Source: JBLYYQ01 sp048550035 (GTDB lineage Bacteria; Nitrospinota_A; UBA7883; JBLYYQ01). Taken from it: a stretch of DNA of 10,825 nucleotides. Location: NCBI GenBank assembly GCA_048550035.1, contig JBLYYQ010000128.1, positions 1-10,825 of the forward strand, in the 5' to 3' direction. Below are positions 1 through 8,301 of the stretch, piece by piece. The notes under the pieces were generated by a model. It was given only the letters and a program-made list of their open reading frames with translations, was not told the DNA's origin and searched no databases. Position 1 is the first letter of the stretch. The number at the start of each line of letters is the position of its first letter. The position numbers were made by a program, and so were the translations under genes.

Positions 1-975
1 ATTCTAATGATGACTTACCCACATATCGGCAACTGTGGAATGAATGATCAAGATGATGAATCTTCTACTTGTCAATTGTCTGGATTTATTATTAAGGAAG
101 AATCACCGATTACCTCAAACTTTAGATCGCAAATTTCGCTTGCTAATTATTTAACTAGACATAATGTAGTCGGGATTGAAGATGTAGATACAAGGGCAAT
201 TACGACAGCTGTTAGGGAGAGAGGGTCAATCCCTGCCATAATATCATCAGAGCCAGAAATTGATATTGATAAGTTAGTTGACGAGGCAAGTAGCTTAAAA
301 GGGACTCAAGGGGTTGATCTTGTATCACCAGTCACAACTAAGATTCCATACGAGTGGGATCAAGGTGGTCTGGTTGATATATATTCAGATAAGAAGAGTA
401 GGCAAGATTATAGATATAAGGTTGCCCTACTAGACTTTGGGGTGAAACGAAATATATTGCGATCGCTTGATCAGGTTGGGATGAAAGTGATGGTTTATCC
501 TGCTAATAGTAGTTGCGATCAAATTTTATCTGATAACCCAGACGGTCTATTACTTTCGAATGGACCAGGCGATCCTGAGCCATTAAATCATGTCATTGAG
601 AACTTAAAACTGTTGATTGGTAAGATTCCTATATTCGGGATATGTTTGGGTCATCAACTACTATCACTAGCATTAGGGGCGAAATCATATAAATTAAAAT
701 TTGGTCATCACGGCTCAAACCATCCTGTGCAAGATACTACGACCGGCAAAGTTTTTATAACTGCGCAAAACCATAACTATGCAATTGATCCTGAATCGTT
801 GCCACCTGAAGCTAAAATTTCGTATACTAACCTTAATGATCAGAGTGTAGAAGGTATCGCAGTAGAATCGAAGATGCTATTTACCGTTCAGTTTCACCCT
901 GAAGCATCACCTGGGCCGACTGATACCTTTTCATTATTTGATAGATTTTCAGAACTAATCAAGAGTAGCAAATAA
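1..975 (+). CDS. carA: Carbamoyl-phosphate synthase small (glutaminase) subunit, 5' end missing
   Basis: This subunit hydrolyses glutamine and passes ammonia to CarB for carbamoyl phosphate synthesis, which feeds pyrimidine and arginine pathways in the cytoplasm. The reading frame is open from base 1, and the first residues (ILMMTYPHIGNCGMN) match an internal CarA segment, so roughly the first 50-60 codons lie outside the window; the ATG at 7 is not the true start. Counting from that Met, the class I glutamine amidotransferase domain fills the C-terminal half: NGPGDP near 185-190, the nucleophile Cys213 in GICLGHQLL, and His297 and Glu299 in QFHPEASPG. The Cys-to-His spacing of 84 residues equals that of E. 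coli CarA (C269, H353, E355). The N-terminal part carries the CarA-specific domain (VVGIEDVDTRA, RERGS). Its TAA overlaps the carB ATG by one base, implying translational coupling. Nothing appears broken. Confidence 0.97.
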   Translation: MLMMTYPHIGNCGMNDQDDESSTCQLSGFIIKEESPITSNFRSQISLANYLTRHNVVGIEDVDTRAITTAVRERGSIPAIISSEPEIDIDKLVDEASSLKGTQGVDLVSPVTTKIPYEWDQGGLVDIYSDKKSRQDYRYKVALLDFGVKRNILRSLDQVGMKVMVYPANSSCDQILSDNPDGLLLSNGPGDPEPLNHVIENLKLLIGKIPIFGICLGHQLLSLALGAKSYKLKFGHHGSNHPVQDTTTGKVFITAQNHNYAIDPESLPPEAKISYTNLNDQSVEGIAVESKMLFTVQFHPEASPGPTDTFSLFDRFSELIKSSK

Positions 976-3900
976 TGCCAAAAGATAAATCTATCAACAA
1001 AGTTTTAATCATCGGAGCAGGTCCAATAGTTATAGGTCAAGGATGCGAATTTGACTATTCAGGAACTCAAGCTACGAAAGCACTAAAAGATGAAGGTTGC
1101 CATGTCATACTTGTAAACTCTAATCCTGCCACCATTATGACCGACCCTGATCTAGCAGATAAAATCTATATAGAGCCGCTTACTGTTAAGACAGTCTCAA
1201 AGATAATAGAAAAAGAGAGACCTGATGCTATTCTTCCAACTGTGGGTGGTCAGACCGCTTTAAATATTGCGGTCGGGCTAGCTGAGTCTGGAATATTGGA
1301 AAAATATTCTGTCAGACTTATAGGTGCCAACCTTACGGCCATCAAGAAAGCAGAAGATAGAAAACTATTCAAAGATGCGATGACTAAAATAGGTATCTTG
1401 ACCCCTCGTTCTGCACTCGCCAACAATATGCAAGAGGCACGCTTAGCATTGAAGGTTGTAAACGCTCCTGCGATTATCCGTCCAGCTTTCACGCTAGGTG
1501 GAACAGGTGGCTCAATTGCAAAAGATGAGAGTGAATTTGAACAAAAAGCGATGGCAGGACTCGCTGCATCACCAACCAATCAGCTCCTAATTGAAGAGTC
1601 GATTGCAGGTTACAAAGAGTTTGAGTTAGAATTAATCCGTGATATCAAAGGTAATGTGGTAGTCATCTGTTCAATAGAGAACCTAGATCCGATGGGAGTA
1701 CATACTGGCGATTCCATTACTGTTGCCCCTGCTCAGACATTGACTGATAAAGAGTACCAGACTATGCGAGAGATGGCGATAGCGATCATAAATGAGATCG
1801 GAGTCGAGACTGGTGGATCTAATATTCAGTTTGCTGTTAACCCTAGCAATGGAGAGATATCGGTTATCGAGATGAACCCGCGGGTATCTAGATCCAGTGC
1901 ATTAGCTTCAAAGGCAACCGGCTTTCCGATCGCAAAAATTGCAGCAAAACTAGCTATCGGTCTAACACTAGATGAAATCAAAAATGATATCACCGATAAA
2001 ACTTTAGCAGCATTTGAGCCTGCGATCGATTATATCGTTACCAAGATTCCTAGGTTCACATTTGAAAAATTTCCAAACAGTGCAACGATACTCGATTCAC
2101 AGATGAAATCGGTTGGAGAAGTAATGGGTATCGGTCGAAACTTTAGAGAGTCGCTTCAAAAGGCGCTTAGGTCGCTTGAGACTGGATCGGTTGGTCTTGA
2201 CCATCTTGATATCGATGATAATCAACTAGAAGCTTCGTTGCAAGAGCCATCCGCGGCACGAATCTGGCTGGTAGGTGAAGCATTAAGGAGAGGCTACTCA
2301 ATTGAAAGACTCCATCAGTTAACAAAAATTGATAACTGGTTTTTAACTCAACTAGCATTGATAGTCCATCTTGAAACTAAGATTAATGATGAGTCGATCC
2401 AAGATAAAGATTTTTTACGACTATTAAAAAAGAATGGTTTTGCGGATAAACAGATTGCACTTATAGCAAATCTTGACGAATCAGATATCTATAATTTGAG
2501 AAGTAAATATAATATTAAACCTGTATATAAAAAAGTCGATACCTGCGCAGGTGAGTTTGATGCAGTTACTAACTACCTCTACTCCACATACGAATCTACA
2601 ACAGAGTCAATCCGTTCAGATAAGAAGAAAGTGATAATACTAGGATCAGGTCCAAATAGGATAGGACAAGGAATCGAATTTGATTACTGTTGTGTTCATG
2701 CATTACTAGGGTTAAAGAGTGTTGGATTTGAGACCATAATTATCAACTGTAACCCTGAGACAGTCTCGACTGATTATGATATCTCAGACAAGCTCTATTT
2801 TGAGCCATTAACATTTGAAGATGTTATGCCAATCATTGAGCTAGAAGAGCCAGATGGAGTAATTGTTCAATTTGGAGGGCAGACCCCCTTAAACATCGCA
2901 CAGAAACTCAAAGATGCTGGTGCCAATATTATAGGGACACCTCCTGAATCAATAGAGCTAGCAGAAGATCGACAACATTTTAAAACAATTGTCGATAAGT
3001 TAAATCTACAACAGCCAGCTAATGGAATTGCAAAAGATCAGCAAGAAGCTATTTTGATTGCAGATAAGATTGGTTATCCTGTGATGGTTCGCCCATCATT
3101 TGTATTAGGTGGTAGAGCGATGGAGGTAGTCTACAGTCCAGATCAGCTAGCCCAATATATGAAAGTGGCACTGCAAGTTTCTGATGGGAAACCTATACTG
3201 ATAGATAAGTTTTTGAAAAATGCAACCGAGCTTGATGTCGATGCGCTCTCTGATGGAAAAGATATTATTATAGGTGGAATATTAGAGCATATAGAAGAGG
3301 CTGGTGTTCATTCTGGCGATTCTGCATCTGTTATGCCGCCACAAAACATATCAGAAGATTGTATCAAAGAGATAAAAGAACAGACTCGCAAACTTGCATT
3401 AGAGCTAAAATGTGTAGGACTTATGAATCTACAGTTTGCAGTAGTTGATGAGAACTTATATCTTTTAGAAGTTAATCCGAGAGGCTCTCGAACTGTTCCA
3501 TTTGTCTCAAAAGCTATCGGTATACCTCTTGCCCAGTCTGCTGCTATTGTTATGGCAACTGGGAAACTTAATCTAGATAGTAAAGTATCTGAGCAAAAAC
3601 TTGACTATATTGCAGTCAAGGAGTCTGTATTTCCATTTAGCAAATTTGCTAATGTTGATACTATCTTAGGGCCAGAAATGAAATCAACCGGCGAAGTAAT
3701 GGGATTAGGTAAGAATTTTGGTGCTGCATTTTATAAAGCAACTTTAGCTGCTGGTTACACCTTACCTTCTACTGGAACTGTCTTTATTTCAGTCACTGAC
3801 GACGATAAAATAGAAGCTCTTAGAATTGCCCAAAAACTAGCTCAGATTGGGTTTAAAATTATGGCGACTAATAATACAGCAAAGTTTATTGCCAAAAGTA

Positions 3901-4175
3901 ATCTTGAAGTTGTTTCAGTTTTGAAAGTAAAAGAGGGAAGTCCTAATGCTGTCGATATGATTCAGGCAGGAAAAGTTGATATGGTTATTAATACAACTTT
4001 TGGGGCAGAGTCAATTAAAGATTCATATACGATACGACGGATGGCACTCCTTAAAAATGTGGCGTATCAAACAACTATTAAAGGTGCTAAAGCTGCCTTA
4101 CTTGCTATAGAATCTAAGCTTAGCTCAGCAGTCGATGTGAAACCGATCAAAGACTATTACATAAACTCATCTTAA
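975..4175 (+). CDS. carB: Carbamoyl-phosphate synthase large subunit
   Basis: This subunit makes carbamoyl phosphate from bicarbonate, CarA-derived ammonia and two ATP. It has 1066 residues, against 1073 in E. coli. The two homologous synthetase halves are clear. The first starts with KVLIIGAGPIVIGQG and contains GGQTALN and DPMGVHTGDS. The second starts near residue 553 with VIILGSGPNRIGQGIEFDY and contains GGQTPLN and GVHSGDS. Each half has its metal-binding Asn-Pro-Arg motif (NPRVSRSS, NPRGSRTV). From about residue 931 comes an MGS-like allosteric domain. It keeps the two threonines of the ATxxTA loop, the Lys before EGSPN and the INTT motif, which in E. coli contact the phosphate of UMP and IMP. 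Nucleotide regulation is therefore likely (inference). The ATG overlaps the carA TAA as TAATG, with only a weak AAGAG upstream. The first glycine motif reads GQGCEFDYSG where many relatives have GQACEFDYSG. Confidence 0.98.
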   Translation: MPKDKSINKVLIIGAGPIVIGQGCEFDYSGTQATKALKDEGCHVILVNSNPATIMTDPDLADKIYIEPLTVKTVSKIIEKERPDAILPTVGGQTALNIAVGLAESGILEKYSVRLIGANLTAIKKAEDRKLFKDAMTKIGILTPRSALANNMQEARLALKVVNAPAIIRPAFTLGGTGGSIAKDESEFEQKAMAGLAASPTNQLLIEESIAGYKEFELELIRDIKGNVVVICSIENLDPMGVHTGDSITVAPAQTLTDKEYQTMREMAIAIINEIGVETGGSNIQFAVNPSNGEISVIEMNPRVSRSSALASKATGFPIAKIAAKLAIGLTLDEIKNDITDKTLAAFEPAIDYIVTKIPRFTFEKFPNSATILDSQMKSVGEVMGIGRNFRESLQKALRSLETGSVGLDHLDIDDNQLEASLQEPSAARIWLVGEALRRGYSIERLHQLTKIDNWFLTQLALIVHLETKINDESIQDKDFLRLLKKNGFADKQIALIANLDESDIYNLRSKYNIKPVYKKVDTCAGEFDAVTNYLYSTYESTTESIRSDKKKVIILGSGPNRIGQGIEFDYCCVHALLGLKSVGFETIIINCNPETVSTDYDISDKLYFEPLTFEDVMPIIELEEPDGVIVQFGGQTPLNIAQKLKDAGANIIGTPPESIELAEDRQHFKTIVDKLNLQQPANGIAKDQQEAILIADKIGYPVMVRPSFVLGGRAMEVVYSPDQLAQYMKVALQVSDGKPILIDKFLKNATELDVDALSDGKDIIIGGILEHIEEAGVHSGDSASVMPPQNISEDCIKEIKEQTRKLALELKCVGLMNLQFAVVDENLYLLEVNPRGSRTVPFVSKAIGIPLAQSAAIVMATGKLNLDSKVSEQKLDYIAVKESVFPFSKFANVDTILGPEMKSTGEVMGLGKNFGAAFYKATLAAGYTLPSTGTVFISVTDDDKIEALRIAQKLAQIGFKIMATNNTAKFIAKSNLEVVSVLKVKEGSPNAVDMIQAGKVDMVINTTFGAESIKDSYTIRRMALLKNVAYQTTIKGAKAALLAIESKLSSAVDVKPIKDYYINSS

Positions 4176-4193
4176 ACTTTGAAAAATAAAATT

Positions 4194-5726
4194 ATGAAAA
4201 GATATATCTTACTCCCAACGCTCTATTTAACTTTGATCCTTGCTACCATAAACCCTTCCACTACTATGGCGGTAAAAAAGCTAGCTCAAAATCAGGTTAA
4301 TACTATCTCTATGATTGAAAATCTCGCATCAGAAAATTTTGAAACAGAGATTGCTGATAGGTGGTATTCAGTCTCATTTAATAATAAGAAAATCGGGTTT
4401 TCAAACCAGAAGATCAGTCAAGGAAAGTCAGGTTATAGAGTTGAAGGCCGATCTGTTTTTCGTATCACTGCTGGAGCTAGTAAAGTCGATATATCATTTT
4501 TTCGAACATTCTTTCTTGATAAGAATCGGAAGGTATTCGGATTTATTACGGTCGAGCAGAGCAATGGACAGGTAAAAAAGTCTACCGGTGTAATCGACAA
4601 TGACTCTAATCTTAAGATGGTTGTTAAAGGTAGCGCCTCTCAAAAAGAATACAACATTAAGTTACCAGCTGATGTTAAATTCTTGGATCTATTTGGATTT
4701 CAGAATGGAGCTATAATCAAACCAAATACTACTTATAAATTTGCAACATTCTTACCTTCGTTTCGGACGGTAAAAGATATTACTTTTGAGACAGGTTCAT
4801 ATAGTAGTGTTGCAGTTAATAACCAAAGTTATGAGGCATATCCAATCAAGGTTAGTTTCGATAATATGTTGGTTAATATGTCTGTTTCTAAAGATGGAGT
4901 ACTACTTAAGGAATCCCATGAGGGGCTTGGCTTTCAGTCTGAGCTATCGACTGAAAAAGACGCTTTAAAGCTAGCGAGCGAGGGTATATCGGCCTCTAGC
5001 TTTCTTACTTTTAGTCTTATTAAAACTGAAAAGAAGATATTAAACAGTCAACATTTAACTCATCTATCACTGTTAGTGTCAGGGTTAAGTCACCCTAAAA
5101 TGATTCCATCTGATAGACGGCAAAGTAAATCTACTCCTATCTGGTCTACCATTGAAAAGAAAAAAGTATTGACTATCCCACTTGATATTAAACTTGTTAA
5201 ACCATCTGCAAGTCACCAATCATCAAAAGAAAAAACAGTAGACAAAAGATGGCTTCAACCGACATATGAAATTCAATCAGATTCAGAGATAATAATTAAA
5301 CTTGCAAAAGATATTATCAAAGATGAGAAAGATCAGTTCAAAAGAGCGCTACTAATAAATAACTGGGTTTATAGATATCTTAAAAAAAGGTTAGTCGACT
5401 CATTTAGCGCACTTGATGCATTGAAAGCAAAAGAGGGTGAATGCCAAGCACATACCTACCTCTTTAGTGCATTAGCAAGATCAGTCGGTATCCCAACAAA
5501 AGTTGTAAGTGGTATTGTCTATTCAGAAGAGGCAGAAGGTTTTTTATATCATGCATGGCCTGAGATTTTTGTTGGAGAATGGATTGCACTTGATCCTACC
5601 TTAGGTGAAAGTATTGCCAATCCGACACATATAAAACTGACTGAAGGTGACCTCAACTCGCAACTGAAAATTGCAGGCTATATAGGTAAAATTAAAATCA
5701 AAATTCAAAAACTCCAATATAGGTAA
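4194..5726 (+). CDS. Exported transglutaminase-like (papain-fold) protein
   Basis: The C-terminal third is a transglutaminase-like core with a complete Cys-His-Asp triad. Counting from the ATG at 4194 these are Cys417 in KEGECQAHTYLF, His453 in YHAWPE and Asp467 in ALDPTLGE. Bacterial relatives act as proteases, amidases or cross-linking enzymes, so the substrate cannot be named. The N-terminus has a basic start (MKR), a hydrophobic stretch to about residue 25 and a plausible signal peptidase site after TTMA, so export is expected. Residues about 55-260 form a beta-rich domain opening with WYSVSFNNKKIGFS, recalling the N-terminal domain of exported transglutaminases in deltaproteobacteria-like genomes (from memory). 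Residues about 265-360 match nothing I know. An in-frame TTG at 4179 would add five residues; ATG is preferred, but neither has a clear Shine-Dalgarno site. It lies 18 bases (3 from the TTG) after carB and probably shares its transcript. Confidence 0.85.
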   Translation: MKRYILLPTLYLTLILATINPSTTMAVKKLAQNQVNTISMIENLASENFETEIADRWYSVSFNNKKIGFSNQKISQGKSGYRVEGRSVFRITAGASKVDISFFRTFFLDKNRKVFGFITVEQSNGQVKKSTGVIDNDSNLKMVVKGSASQKEYNIKLPADVKFLDLFGFQNGAIIKPNTTYKFATFLPSFRTVKDITFETGSYSSVAVNNQSYEAYPIKVSFDNMLVNMSVSKDGVLLKESHEGLGFQSELSTEKDALKLASEGISASSFLTFSLIKTEKKILNSQHLTHLSLLVSGLSHPKMIPSDRRQSKSTPIWSTIEKKKVLTIPLDIKLVKPSASHQSSKEKTVDKRWLQPTYEIQSDSEIIIKLAKDIIKDEKDQFKRALLINNWVYRYLKKRLVDSFSALDALKAKEGECQAHTYLFSALARSVGIPTKVVSGIVYSEEAEGFLYHAWPEIFVGEWIALDPTLGESIANPTHIKLTEGDLNSQLKIAGYIGKIKIKIQKLQYR

Positions 5727-5730
5727 ATTG

Positions 5731-6381
5731 CTACTTATTTTTATTGCTATATTGACATAATTTTTCTAACGGACATTCGATACAATTCGGGGTTCGAGCC
5801 TTGCAAAATTGACGACCAAACTCAATAATACGATGTGAGAAGGTTACCCAATCTTTTCTTGGAATTATATCTATTAGTTCTGCTTCAACCTTCTCTGGCG
5901 TCGTATTCTTTACAAGATGCAATCGTTGAGTAATTCTTAAGACATGTGTATCAACCACTACTCCTACCGCCTTATTGAACCCATGTCCTAATACCACATT
6001 TGCTGTCTTTCTACCGATCCCAGGTAGTGCAATAAGCTTATCAAGGTCATCTGGCACCTGTTGATTATACTTTTGCCAGATAACTGTTGCACTATTTTTT
6101 ATAGTATCTGCTTTATTTTTGTAGAATCCGGTAGAGTAGATATACTCTTGTAGTTGACCTAAATCTGCAAGAGCATATGCTTTCGCAGATTTATATTTTT
6201 TAAATAATTCAGGGGTAACCTGATTAACCCTTTTATCAGTACATTGTGCTGAAAGTATTGTTGCAACTAACAGTTCTAGTTGATTACTGTAATTTAAAGT
6301 ACAGGTAGCATCAGGATAGATTTTCTTTAGATTTGCATTAATTTTGCGAGCTAACGCTTTGATACTAGATGCTGATTTCAC
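5731..6381 (-). CDS. nth: Endonuclease III (DNA glycosylase/AP lyase)
   Basis: This base-excision repair enzyme removes oxidised pyrimidines and cleaves the abasic site. The product has 216 residues, close to the usual 210-215. The helix-hairpin-helix motif LPGIGRKTANVVLG supplies the catalytic lysine (Lys125), and Asp144 in VVVDTHVLRI is the catalytic aspartate. The K-to-D gap is one residue longer than in E. coli Nth (K120, D138), as in other homologues with a GVVVDTH sequence. The C-terminus holds a 4Fe-4S loop with Cys193, Cys200, Cys203 and Cys209, the canonical C-X6-C-X2-C-X5-C spacing. LSAQCTD near 43-49 is the conserved N-terminal family motif. The start is a GTG with GGGA four bases upstream and an in-frame TAG six codons upstream, so the start is well bounded. 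It follows fumarase beta by 95 bases on the same strand and ends 4 bases from the convergent transglutaminase stop. Confidence 0.97.
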   Translation of the reverse strand: MKSASSIKALARKINANLKKIYPDATCTLNYSNQLELLVATILSAQCTDKRVNQVTPELFKKYKSAKAYALADLGQLQEYIYSTGFYKNKADTIKNSATVIWQKYNQQVPDDLDKLIALPGIGRKTANVVLGHGFNKAVGVVVDTHVLRITQRLHLVKNTTPEKVEAELIDIIPRKDWVTFSHRIIEFGRQFCKARTPNCIECPLEKLCQYSNKNK

Positions 6382-6401
6382 TATTTCCCATAACAGCTAC
6401 T

Positions 6402-6429
6402 ATTCTAGCCTCTCTCAATCTTTTGCTAA
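6402..6429 (-). promoter_or_regulatory. Possible sigma-70 promoter for nth
   Basis: Read on the minus strand, TTAGCA (6429-6424) and TAGAAT (6407-6402) are separated by 16 bases. Transcription would start near 6395, a short leader before the GTG at 6381. The boxes are only fair matches, and nth could also be read through from the fumarase genes. The -35 box falls inside one copy of a TTGCTAAG direct repeat. Confidence 0.35.
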
Positions 6430-6476
6430 GATATTGCTAAGCCAATATGAACTTTAGGCAAAGCTAGCTCTTAATC

Positions 6477-7061
6477 TTATAGCTGTTCGACTAACTTTTT
6501 GTACGCATCAATGGCAATTTTATCAATTTTCTTATGGAGTGAGCCACCATGTGAATCCATAGTAACGATCACCGGAAAATCTTTCACTTCAAATTGCCAA
6601 AAAGCCTCAGGCGTTCCAAATTCTTCTAATTTATGAACTCCCACAGTCTTAACAATTGATTTTGCTAATACCTGTGATGCTCCTCCTACTGCATGAAGAT
6701 AGACAGCACCATCGTCTTGTAGCGACTTTAGCGTCTTATCTCCCATTCCACCTTTCCCAATAACACCGCAAATATCATACTCATGAATAACATCAGCTTG
6801 ATACGGCTCTTCTCTAATTGAAGTAGTAGGACCTGCCGCAACAACAGAGTATGAACCATCAGGATTAGTTTTCATCACCGGCCCGCAATGATAGATAATA
6901 GAGCCACGTAGCATTTTGCGTATATCGTCAGGCCGCTCTTCAACCATGTATTTATGGGCTCGGTCACGTGCAGTAACAATCAGACCGTTAAGAAGGATCA
7001 CATCTTCTACTTTTAATTTCCTAATATCCTCTTTTGATACCGGTAGATCTATTTTAATCAT
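6477..7061 (-). CDS. Class I fumarate hydratase, beta (C-terminal) subunit
   Basis: Together with the alpha subunit this forms an iron-sulphur fumarase that interconverts fumarate and malate. A related hydro-lyase such as tartrate dehydratase cannot be excluded by sequence alone. It has 194 residues and the whole Fumerase_C domain: ARDRAHKY (31-38), AAGPTTSIRE (75-84), GKGGMG (102-107), LHAVGGAS (122-129) and MDSHGGSLH (168-176). By motif and spacing, Thr79, Arg83 and Lys103 correspond to catalytic Thr, Arg and Lys of the structurally studied Leishmania class I fumarase. The ATG lies inside the last codons of the alpha gene in another frame, overlapping by 8 bases. A strong GGGGTGA ribosome site six bases upstream makes independent, coupled initiation likely. 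Confidence 0.94.
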   Translation of the reverse strand: MIKIDLPVSKEDIRKLKVEDVILLNGLIVTARDRAHKYMVEERPDDIRKMLRGSIIYHCGPVMKTNPDGSYSVVAAGPTTSIREEPYQADVIHEYDICGVIGKGGMGDKTLKSLQDDGAVYLHAVGGASQVLAKSIVKTVGVHKLEEFGTPEAFWQFEVKDFPVIVTMDSHGGSLHKKIDKIAIDAYKKLVEQL

Positions 7062-7947
7062 AGCTAATCACCCCATCTTTAATAATCATAGTAGTTCGGC
7101 GGTATGCCCAGCACATATAAGTTACCGCAACAAAATATGATGCAGGAATACGATCAACAACTCCAGCTTTAGCACCAATTAAGGTAGTGTTGCCTCCATA
7201 ACCCATTGGTCCAATCCCGAGCTGATTTGCTGAATTTACTACCCACTCTTCTAGCTCAGCAAGCTCTTCATTAGGATTAACAGTATCTAGCTTTTGCTTC
7301 AACACCTCTTTTGACTTTAGATAGCTTGTCGCTCGATCGCCCCCTATTCCAATACCTAATATTCCAGGAGCACATCCTCTACCAGCAGCTTTCACAACTG
7401 CATCGAGAACGACTTTCTTTACTCCATTAAGATCGCGGCCAGCCCCAAGTGGGGTATTCGGAAGTGAGTATTGAGCACCCACATTTTCACAACCGCCACC
7501 TTTTAAAATTGCAGTAACTTCAAAATCGCCACTATCCTTTTGATGAAAGTGCAAAAGTGGATGACCTTTGCCTAGATTATCTGGTTTAGATTTACCTGTC
7601 AATGTATCGACTACATTTGGCCTTAAGTAATGCTGTTTGGTTGCAAGTACTATTGCTTCTTCTATCACTTTGGCAATGGTACTTTCTCGAACGGCAAAGG
7701 GATAGCTAATATCAAATGAAACAGTCCCTGTATCTTGGCAGATCGGACGAGAATTTTTTTGCGCCATACCTTCGTTTATGAAAATTGTATCCAATACGTT
7801 AGCTGCCTTGCTGTTTGGCGCTTCGTTTAAGTGATGCTTCCTTAATGCTGCGATAACATCATCTGGTAAATTGCTCGAGACCCGCCTTATCAATTCGACA
7901 AATCCCTCTCGTAGCTCAGACTCCTCTAAAATTTTTAACTCTTCCAT
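7054..7947 (-). CDS. Class I fumarate hydratase, alpha (N-terminal, iron-sulphur) subunit
   Basis: This subunit carries the 4Fe-4S cluster of the class I fumarase pair acting in the TCA cycle or in fumarate metabolism. It has 297 residues matching the Fumerase domain. Cys70 in RPICQDTGT, Cys192 in GRGCAPGILG and Cys279 in TYMCWAYRR are the expected three cluster ligands, and Asp72 is the conserved catalytic acid. GIGIGGDR follows Cys192. GGGCENVGAQYSLPN (151-165) resembles the fused one-polypeptide class I fumarases of some proteobacteria more than the GGGSEN form of many split enzymes. The added length of alpha and beta (491) is close to that of the fused enzyme (about 505). The ATG is preceded by a weak AAAGA-type ribosome site and by a good promoter. 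It overlaps beta by 8 bases. Clusters of this class are oxygen-sensitive (family knowledge). Confidence 0.94.
   Translation of the reverse strand: MEELKILEESELREGFVELIRRVSSNLPDDVIAALRKHHLNEAPNSKAANVLDTIFINEGMAQKNSRPICQDTGTVSFDISYPFAVRESTIAKVIEEAIVLATKQHYLRPNVVDTLTGKSKPDNLGKGHPLLHFHQKDSGDFEVTAILKGGGCENVGAQYSLPNTPLGAGRDLNGVKKVVLDAVVKAAGRGCAPGILGIGIGGDRATSYLKSKEVLKQKLDTVNPNEELAELEEWVVNSANQLGIGPMGYGGNTTLIGAKAGVVDRIPASYFVAVTYMCWAYRRTTMIIKDGVISYD
7068..7074 (-). promoter_or_regulatory. Ribosome binding site of fumarase beta, within alpha
   Basis: On the minus strand GGGGTGA lies six bases before the beta ATG (7061) and inside the 3' end of the alpha gene. It supports a real second start rather than a frameshifted fused gene. 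Confidence 0.7.
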
Positions 7948-7986
7948 AGTGTATCTTTCAATAATTCTAGATTAACTTGTCATAGC

Positions 7987-8014
7987 ATTATAGAAAATTG
8001 ATCGGACTTTTCAA
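7987..8014 (-). promoter_or_regulatory. Sigma-70-like promoter of the fumarase operon
   Basis: On the minus strand TTGAAA (8014-8009) and a perfect TATAAT (7992-7987) are 16 bases apart. Transcription would start about 7980, giving a leader of some 33 bases to the alpha ATG at 7947. No operator-like inverted repeat was seen over it. Confidence 0.65.
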
Positions 8015-8083
8015 AGTAATATGTTCGTTTGTGGCAAAGTTTGCTCCCTATTTACTCCTTAAAGAGCTTCAAAAGAGTGCCAT

Positions 8084-8266
8084 ATGTTACGCAATATGTC
8101 ACAAAGTAACAAAAAACATAAAGCCATGTTTGATAAGTTAGCACCACTGTATAAAGCGATAGTGGTAATCTCAATATGTTCTGATAGATCTAAGCTTGCC
8201 GACCTCGTTTCTTATAGCCCTATCTATTTAATGATATCTTTGCGTAATAAAGTTAGAAATATATGA
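8084..8266 (+). pseudogene. Possible remnant of a SAM-dependent methyltransferase N-terminus
   Basis: This is a 60-codon open stretch, with an internal ATG at 8096. MFDKLAPLY followed by a hydrophobic stretch and then DRSKLADLVSYSP resembles the start of class I SAM-dependent methyltransferases of the UbiE type, which read like (M/V)FD-xIAP-xYD and continue to a glycine-rich SAM loop. Here the stretch runs on to ISLRNKVRN and a stop, with no glycine-rich loop in this or the other forward frames. No good ribosome site precedes it. Either it is the decayed 5' piece of a methyltransferase gene or the resemblance is chance. If translated it would be a 56- or 60-residue basic peptide. It does not look functional. 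Confidence 0.3.
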
Positions 8267-8301
8267 TACCGACCTTCTGCGATAAAGTTGAAAATGTTAG
8301 A
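8241..8301. repeat. Imperfect direct repeat, two copies
   Basis: Copy one (8241-8264) begins TGCGTAATAAAGTTAGAAAT and copy two (8278-8301) begins TGCGATAAAGTTGAAAATGT. The core ATAAAGTT is identical and the flanks match loosely, with 13 bases between copies. It could be local duplication in decaying sequence; no function is evident. Confidence 0.35.

Noticed and set aside
1250..1579. Open frame of 109 codons on the minus strand inside carB.
   Set aside because: It lies wholly under the strongly conserved carB frame, has no family motif and no ribosome site; a shadow.
2167..2358. Open frame on the minus strand inside carB.
   Set aside because: Shadow of carB with no supporting feature.
4315..4968. 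Two short forward frames inside the transglutaminase-like gene.
   Set aside because: They overlap its coding sequence in another frame and show no recognisable protein features.
6916..7140. 74-codon plus-strand frame over the fumarase alpha-beta junction.
   Set aside because: It is antisense to two conserved genes and shows no family resemblance.
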